DNA from: Deinococcus hopiensis KR-140
GTDB taxonomy: Bacteria; Deinococcota; Deinococci; Deinococcales; Deinococcaceae
Assembly (NCBI GenBank): GCA_943327755.2
Contig: CALPYF020000052.1
Span: 1 to 25,357 of the forward strand
Length of the DNA stretch: 25,357 nt
Direction: 5' to 3'
The position numbers and the translations under genes were made by a program. Under the pieces are notes generated by a model that made no database searches, was not told where the DNA came from, and saw only the letters and a list, made by a program, of their open reading frames with translations. The number at the start of each line of letters is the position of its first letter. Position 1 is the first letter of the stretch. Positions 21,407 through 25,357 of this stretch are shown here, in pieces.

Positions 21407-22810
21407 TCAGCCGGCATTGAGGTCCTGATACAAGTCGGCGATCTCCCGCGCATTCATGCTGCCCGGATACTGTCCGCGGCGCTGCTGGCTGACGCGTTCC
21501 TCGCTCGTGCCCTCGGTGATCACTTCGTACAGCACGGCCTGTTTGCCCTCGGCTCGGCGCAGGATCCGCCCGAGCCGCTGGATGTGTTCCCGCTCGGTGG
21601 CGGTGCCGGACAGCACCACCGCCACGCTCGCCTCGGGCACGTCCACGCCCTCGTTCAGCACGCGGCTGGTCACCAGGATGCGGTACGTGCCGCTGCGGAA
21701 CCGGTCGAGGAGCGCCACGCGCTCCTTGACCGGCGTCTGGTGCGTGATGGCGGGAATGAGGAACTCCCGGCTGATGCGGTACACCGTGGCGTTGTCGTCC
21801 GTGAAGATCAGCGTCCGCTCCTTCGGGTGGTTCGCGAGGACTTCCTCGAGCACGCGGAGTTTCCCGTCGGTGCCGTACGCCAGGGATTTCGCCTCGCGGT
21901 GCGCGAGCATCGCGCGCCGCCCGTGGGGCGTCCCGCTCGCCATGATGAACTGCTTCCAGCCGTCCAGTGACCCGAGTTTGATGCCACTGAGGCGCAGGAA
22001 GTCGTTGCGCACCCGGATCAGGTCGTCGTAGCGGCGCTGCTCGAGCTCACTCAGGCGCACGCGGATCACCACGTCCCGGTAATCCGCCAGGGTGTCGCCC
22101 GCGAGGTCCTCGGGCGCCACCTGGAAGACCACCGGGCCGATCAGCCGGTCAAGGTCCCGCTCACGGCCGTCGCTGCGTTTGGGCGTGGCGGTCAGCCCGA
22201 GGCGGTACGGGGCGATCCCCATCTCCGCGATGACCCGCGTGAAGTCGCTGGGCAGGTGATGGGCCTCGTCGAAGATCTGCAGGGCGTACCGCCCGGCAAG
22301 CGCCTCGGCGTGAATGGCGGCGGAATCGTAGGTGCTGACCAGCAGAGGCGTCTCGTCGTGACTGCCGCCCCCGAGCAGCCCCACGGGCGTGTCGGGGAAC
22401 GCGGCGATGAGGCCGGCGTACCACTGCTGGAGGAGGTCGAGGGTGGGCACGCAGATCAGGGCGCTGCGGGGCGTGTCCCGCAGCGCGAGCTGAGCGACCA
22501 GTGTCTTCCCGGCGCCGGTGGGGAGCACGACGACGCCGCGGCGACCGGCGCGTTTCCACGCGCCGAGCGCCTGGGTCTGGTGCGGGTAGGGCGTGACGTC
22601 GCGGGCGTACCCGAGCTGCAGGGGTTCAAAGGCAGCGGCACTGTCCTTGAAGGGGAGACCGGCGGCGCGCAGGGCCTCGACGATCTCGCGGTACCGCCCG
22701 CCCGGGGCGCGCCAGGACTGACTGCGGTCATCCCACATGAACTGGTCACGGACGGCCTCAGGGGTGTCCTGGGTGACGAGGGTGCCCCGGTCGAGGCGTA
22801 GCGTGAACAC
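21407..22810 (-). CDS. xpb: XPB-like superfamily 2 DNA helicase
   Basis: This 467-residue helicase unwinds DNA at damage with its Bax1 partner. Starting from GTG at 22810 (FTLRLDRGTLVTQ), it has an N-terminal damage-recognition-like region, the YPHQTQAL Q-type motif, Walker A PTGAGKT (97-103), DEAH (181-184), GLTATPKR (motif III region), the thumb segment LSELEQRRYDDLIRVRNDFL seen in XPB proteins, and motif VI QRLGRILRR. A longer reading from 23059 is rejected because its extra 83 residues are arginine- and proline-rich and run across the intergenic region. Deinococcus radiodurans has a similar pair on its second chromosome (recalled, not checked). Here it is plasmid-borne. Confidence 0.88.
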   Translation of the reverse strand: MFTLRLDRGTLVTQDTPEAVRDQFMWDDRSQSWRAPGGRYREIVEALRAAGLPFKDSAAAFEPLQLGYARDVTPYPHQTQALGAWKRAGRRGVVVLPTGAGKTLVAQLALRDTPRSALICVPTLDLLQQWYAGLIAAFPDTPVGLLGGGSHDETPLLVSTYDSAAIHAEALAGRYALQIFDEAHHLPSDFTRVIAEMGIAPYRLGLTATPKRSDGRERDLDRLIGPVVFQVAPEDLAGDTLADYRDVVIRVRLSELEQRRYDDLIRVRNDFLRLSGIKLGSLDGWKQFIMASGTPHGRRAMLAHREAKSLAYGTDGKLRVLEEVLANHPKERTLIFTDDNATVYRISREFLIPAITHQTPVKERVALLDRFRSGTYRILVTSRVLNEGVDVPEASVAVVLSGTATEREHIQRLGRILRRAEGKQAVLYEVITEGTSEERVSQQRRGQYPGSMNAREIADLYQDLNAG

Positions 22811-22896
22811 GAGCGCATGGTAGCGGGGGAGCCGGGGGGAGCGCCGTACCTCACGTCGCGGTTCAGAGCGATCCGAGCCCAGGTGGCTTCCGCCGC

Positions 22897-23328
22897 CTAC
22901 TCGTCCGCCGCGACCTGCCAGGGGTCGAGGAGGGTCACGCCGGTGCCCTGAAAGTCCCTCACGTTGCGGGTGACCATGGTCAGGCCGTGGACGAGGGCGG
23001 TCGCGGCGATCAGGCCGTCCCGCTGTGGTCTGGGATCGGGGACGTTCAGGGCCGCGCACTGCCGCGCGATGGGCACGGTCACCGGGAGGAGGCGCCCGGC
23101 GAAGGCGGGAATCACCTGAGCGTCAAGCCAGGTTCGCAGGAGTGCGCCCTGCGTGGCGTCCCGCCGTTCCTTGAGGAGGACGCCGTGTTCGAGTTCCTGC
23201 ACGGTGACGACGGAGAGGTACAGCTCGGTGGTCAGGACGCGCCCGGCCCAGCGGGTGACATTCGGGTCGGCGCGGCCGGATTTGACCTTGCGGAGTTCGG
23301 AGACGACGTTCGTGTCGAGCAGGTACAT
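22897..23328 (-). CDS. vapC: VapC-type PIN domain toxin
   Basis: The 143-residue PIN-domain ribonuclease has its acidic metal site intact: D5 in LLDTNVVSE, E45 in VQELEHG, D104 in RDGLIAAT and D125 in RNVRDF. VapC toxins cleave tRNA or rRNA when the antitoxin decays. The start ATG at 23328 directly follows the antitoxin stop with no gap, so translation is coupled. The shape (SELRK near the start, RDGLIAATAL near the end) is closest to the FitB-like VapC group. It is followed after 86 bases by the XPB gene. Confidence 0.9.
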   Translation of the reverse strand: MYLLDTNVVSELRKVKSGRADPNVTRWAGRVLTTELYLSVVTVQELEHGVLLKERRDATQGALLRTWLDAQVIPAFAGRLLPVTVPIARQCAALNVPDPRPQRDGLIAATALVHGLTMVTRNVRDFQGTGVTLLDPWQVAADE

Positions 23329-23568
23329 TCAGTCGAACTCCGCGGCTTGGGCGTGCCCCTGGGCGGGGGGGAAGTCCACGTCGAGGTCATCGAGGTGCAG
23401 GAGGTCGATGATGGACATCTGGCCGCCGAGGAGGGCCTCGTAGGCTTCGATGCTCAGGAGGACGTGGCGGGGGCGGCCGCGTTCGGTGATGAAGACGGGT
23501 TCTTCGAGGGCCGCCTGGCGGGCGCGGCTGACCTGCTGGTTGAAGTCTCGTGCGGTGATGGTCGTCAT
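23329..23568 (-). CDS. vapB: Phd/YefM-family antitoxin
   Basis: The 79-residue protein opens TTITARDFNQQVSRARQAAL and continues EEPVFITERGRPRHVLLSIE, the Phd/YefM DNA-binding fold. Its C-terminal tail is acidic (LLHLDDLDVDF) and should wrap the toxin. The ATG at 23568 is chosen over an in-frame upstream start at 23592 because GGGAGGGG lies six bases before it. It will repress its own promoter by binding the palindrome at 23582-23599. Confidence 0.9.
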   Translation of the reverse strand: MTTITARDFNQQVSRARQAALEEPVFITERGRPRHVLLSIEAYEALLGGQMSIIDLLHLDDLDVDFPPAQGHAQAAEFD

Positions 23569-23581
23569 CGTCCCCTCCCTA

Positions 23582-23599
23582 TGTAGTAACAATACTACA
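23582..23599 (-). promoter_or_regulatory. operator palindrome of the vapBC pair
   Basis: TGTAGTA (23582-23588) and TACTACA (23593-23599) are a perfect 7-bp inverted repeat with a 4-base centre, 14 bases upstream of the antitoxin ATG. On the coding strand the palindrome contains TAGTAT (23597-23592), a good -10 box, so bound antitoxin would cover the promoter. Confidence 0.65.
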
Positions 23600-23781
23600 A
23601 TGGGGGTGGTGTTGATGGGCCCACCCGTCCAAGGTCTGCCAGAAGCAGCGCAAGCCCTCGCCGAGACCGACAGCTGACCTCACGCGCTACCCGACGCCCT
23701 GTCCCCAGCGACCAGACCGAGAACGTACAGTCGTGTATGGAGCCCCCCACCCCGGCCACGACACCCTTCACCTGTGAGTAG

Positions 23782-24054
23782 AACCCATCGCTTGACCGTC
23801 ACCTGCCGCAGGCCCGCCGCTCGGCACGTGAACCCCTGGAGGCCCACCGGGTCGCGGCCCTCCTCGGACTGAACGTGGCCGAACTGGCTGTCCTCATCCG
23901 GCATGACCCGGTCGACCTGATGGCCCGCCCGGACAGCCCGGCGGCGCAGGGCGCCCTGCAAGCAACCGAGCAGTTCATGGTGAACCTGCAGGCCTACTTC
24001 GGATCCCTGGAGACCAGTCAGCACTGGTTGAGCGCACCGGTTCTGGCAACTTAA
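23782..24054 (+). pseudogene. remnant resembling the C-terminus of an Xre/MbcA/ParS-type antitoxin
   Basis: The plus-strand frame ending at TAA 24052-24054 reads VAALLGLNVAELAVLI, then QFMVNLQAYFGSLETS and QHWLSAPVLAT. This resembles the C-terminal part of MbcA/ParS antitoxins (DUF2384), which have an HTH followed by a helix with FG..E.A..WL..P. There is no usable start codon: an in-frame TAG stands at 23779, and the first in-frame GTG lies in the middle of the conserved part. The N-terminus and any RES-type toxin partner are absent, and the IS3 element lies 70 bases downstream. The family call is tentative. Confidence 0.4.
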
Positions 24055-24144
24055 GCTCGGTAGGCTGGCGAGCTGTGACTGACCGGAAGCCCGACCGCCA
24101 CCGTTTTCCCCTAAGCGTCATCGGGTAGTGCTCCAAGTTTGACT

Positions 24145-24957
24145 TCAAGCGGCGTTACGAGCGTTCGCCGATGAGGTGAGTGTAGACCAGGGCGTGGCGT
24201 AGCCGAGCGCCGAATGACGGCGCTCGTGGTTGTACCACCGGTGAAAGTCCGGCATGGCCGCCCGTACATCGGCCATCGAGTGCCAGTCGTGGCGGAACGC
24301 GAACTGGTATTTGTACGTCCGGTTGAGGCGTTCGAGAATCCCAGTGCCGCCCGGTTGGGACACCTTGCAGCGGACCCAGCGGCCATACGTCAAGCAGGCT
24401 TGCTGAAAGAGGTCGCTGGTGAAATCGCTACCCCCATCGCTCTGCACCAGGATGTGCTCCGCGATCCCCTGAGCGCGGAGCACAGTGATCGCCTCGTCGA
24501 GCGTCCATTTTGCAAGGTGCATCGACAGGCTCCGCACCACACAGCTGGCCAGCACCACCCGTGATGGAACGTCCAGCACGAAGTAGGTCCAGCAGACCCC
24601 GTCGGAGAGCGACAGCCGTGTCGCATCAATCTGCACCCGTCGACCTTCCGGCCAGTCCTGTGGTGCGGAAACCTTCGGGGAAGGTTTCCGGGTCTTCCGA
24701 GGTTGAGATGGGTGAAGGTGCAATTCGCCGAGGGCGACGCGGATCTTGTGCAATCCAATCTCTTCACCCTGAGCTTTGAGTTCGTGGTACAGCAACCGAT
24801 ACCCGGCGGTTGGGTGGTGCAGGGCGACCTGCCGGATTTTCTCCTGTACTTCATCCCGCTGCTGCTGACGGGCACAGCGCGCAGGCGCGCTGTGCTGATG
24901 ATCCCGTAGGCGCCAGTACGGCACGCTGGCGTACTGCGCGAAGCGCCGGAGACTCAA
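24145..24957 (-). CDS. IS3-family transposase OrfB, catalytic part
   Basis: The frame holds the HTH_21 region (HPTAGYRLLYHELK) and an rve integrase core with the DDE triad: D111 in VQIDATR, D174 in VQSDGGSDFT and E209 in GILERLNRTYK, with 34 residues between the last two. The listed start is a TTG at 24957, but the frame stays open upstream through LTLDDLLILWQSQPQ to the end of orfA. The active protein is therefore expected to be an OrfAB fusion made by a -1 ribosomal frameshift near the A-AAA-G run at about 25013-25017. It appears intact. Confidence 0.9.
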   Translation of the reverse strand: MSLRRFAQYASVPYWRLRDHQHSAPARCARQQQRDEVQEKIRQVALHHPTAGYRLLYHELKAQGEEIGLHKIRVALGELHLHPSQPRKTRKPSPKVSAPQDWPEGRRVQIDATRLSLSDGVCWTYFVLDVPSRVVLASCVVRSLSMHLAKWTLDEAITVLRAQGIAEHILVQSDGGSDFTSDLFQQACLTYGRWVRCKVSQPGGTGILERLNRTYKYQFAFRHDWHSMADVRAAMPDFHRWYNHERRHSALGYATPWSTLTSSANARNAA

Positions 24958-24998
24958 CTGGGGTTGGCTCTGCCAGAGGATGAGCAGGTCGTCCAGCG

Positions 24999-25286
24999 TC
25001 AGAGCCGTCGCACTTTTCGCGCGATATCGAGCTCCAGTTCCTTTTCCGCCAGGATGCGCTTCAGACGATCGTTCTCCCGTTCCACCTGCGTGATTCCATG
25101 ATCGTGTCGATCTCCGGCGAGGCGGGCACGGCCCGCCTCAAGGAACTGGGTTTTCCACGTATGGATCAGGCTTTCGTTCACGCCATGCTGCCGGGCTGCT
25201 TCGGCGACTCCGAGTTCACCTCGGAGCACGCTCAGGACGATGGCTTCCTTCAGGTCAGTGCTCCAGGTTTTTCGCTGTTTTCCCAT
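24999..25286 (-). CDS. IS3-family transposase OrfA (HTH and leucine zipper)
   Basis: The 95-residue protein has the IS3 OrfA layout: an HTH_Tnp_1 domain (WSTDLKEAIVLSVLRGELGV, then AEAARQHGVNESLIHTWK) and a coiled coil (QVERENDRLKRILAEKELEL) that dimerises the transposase. It binds the terminal repeats and regulates transposition. It ends DIARKVRRL at 24999; its CGA-AAA-GTG codons contain the slippery run used to enter the orfB frame. Confidence 0.92.
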   Translation of the reverse strand: MGKQRKTWSTDLKEAIVLSVLRGELGVAEAARQHGVNESLIHTWKTQFLEAGRARLAGDRHDHGITQVERENDRLKRILAEKELELDIARKVRRL

Positions 25287-25357
25287 GGTGATCTCCAGTG
25301 TGCTCGTCCCTCTCTTCGAAAGGGTCAGATTCTGGAAGTCATCCCTGGAGCACTACC

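Larger units (their letters stand above)
24124..25357 (-). mobile_element. IS3-family insertion sequence
   Basis: The element is bounded by imperfect inverted repeats: GGTAGTGCTCCAAGTTTGAC from 24124 and, on the other strand from 25357, GGTAGTGCTCCAGGGATGAC. The first 12 bases are identical and GACTTC follows in both. It carries orfA and orfB in the -1 frame relation of IS3 elements and is about 1234 bp, normal for the family. The right end coincides with the end of the window, so the target duplication cannot be checked. Confidence 0.88.

Noticed and set aside
22811..23059. N-terminal extension of the XPB helicase from the ATG at 23059
   Set aside because: The extension is low-complexity Arg/Pro-rich sequence crossing the intergenic gap and the end of vapC. 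Recognisable XPB sequence begins at the GTG at 22810.
1..25357. tRNA, rRNA genes or riboswitches
   Set aside because: No cloverleaf with a CCA-proximal acceptor stem, conserved rRNA stretch or known aptamer core was recognised on either strand by eye; a covariance-model scan could find weaker ones.

Overview
The window looks like a Deinococcus plasmid, or a plasmid-derived contig. Most of it is GC-rich. It carries an iteron-type replication initiator, a ParA with a small ribbon-helix-helix partner, a tyrosine recombinase of the type seen on Deinococcus replicons, an XPB-Bax1 repair pair and several insertion sequences. The genus is inferred from recognised protein families and was not tested by a search. 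Both ends fall in insertion sequences: a transposase N-terminus at base 1 and an IS3-type inverted repeat ending at base 25357. This suggests the window is a whole contig broken at repeats.

Layout. 1-102: start of a transposase. 148-3252: a 1034-residue protein of unknown function whose C-terminus carries a PD-(D/E)XK-type nuclease motif. 3316-8611: an antiphage island of clearly lower GC. It consists of a divergent regulator pair (HTH repressor CapH-like, Zn-peptidase CapP-like) and a five-gene tightly overlapping operon: cyclic-oligonucleotide synthase (CD-NTase), bacterial HORMA protein (Cap7), TRIP13-like AAA+ ATPase (Cap6), a two-domain SLOG plus nucleoside-deoxyribosyltransferase-like effector, and a DEDDh exonuclease. 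This is a type III CBASS. 8612-9290: nested IS remnants. 9291-10235: tyrosine recombinase. 10321-11531: winged-helix/AbiEii-like nucleotidyltransferase toxin-antitoxin pair. 11532-12814: partition locus. 12895-16502: family B DNA polymerase and replication initiator, overlapping. 16576-17025: origin with eleven 16-bp iterons. 17489-18481: hypothetical protein. 18910-20077: truncated PARG-like protein, small hypothetical protein and lipoprotein, ending in a strong hairpin. 20136-22810: Bax1 and XPB helicase. 22897-23568: VapC/Phd-type toxin-antitoxin. 23782-24054: antitoxin-like remnant. 24124-25357: an apparently intact IS3-family element.

How the parts fit. Rep binding to the iterons would start replication, and the polymerase overlapping rep may help copy the plasmid. 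ParA with its RHH partner, the recombinase and the two toxin-antitoxin pairs would keep the plasmid in the population. The CBASS island would sense phage peptides through HORMA, be reset by the ATPase, and signal with a cyclic oligonucleotide to the SLOG-NDT protein. CapP cleavage of CapH would raise expression on DNA damage. The most unusual piece is this effector, which stands where type III CBASS operons often have the nuclease NucC.
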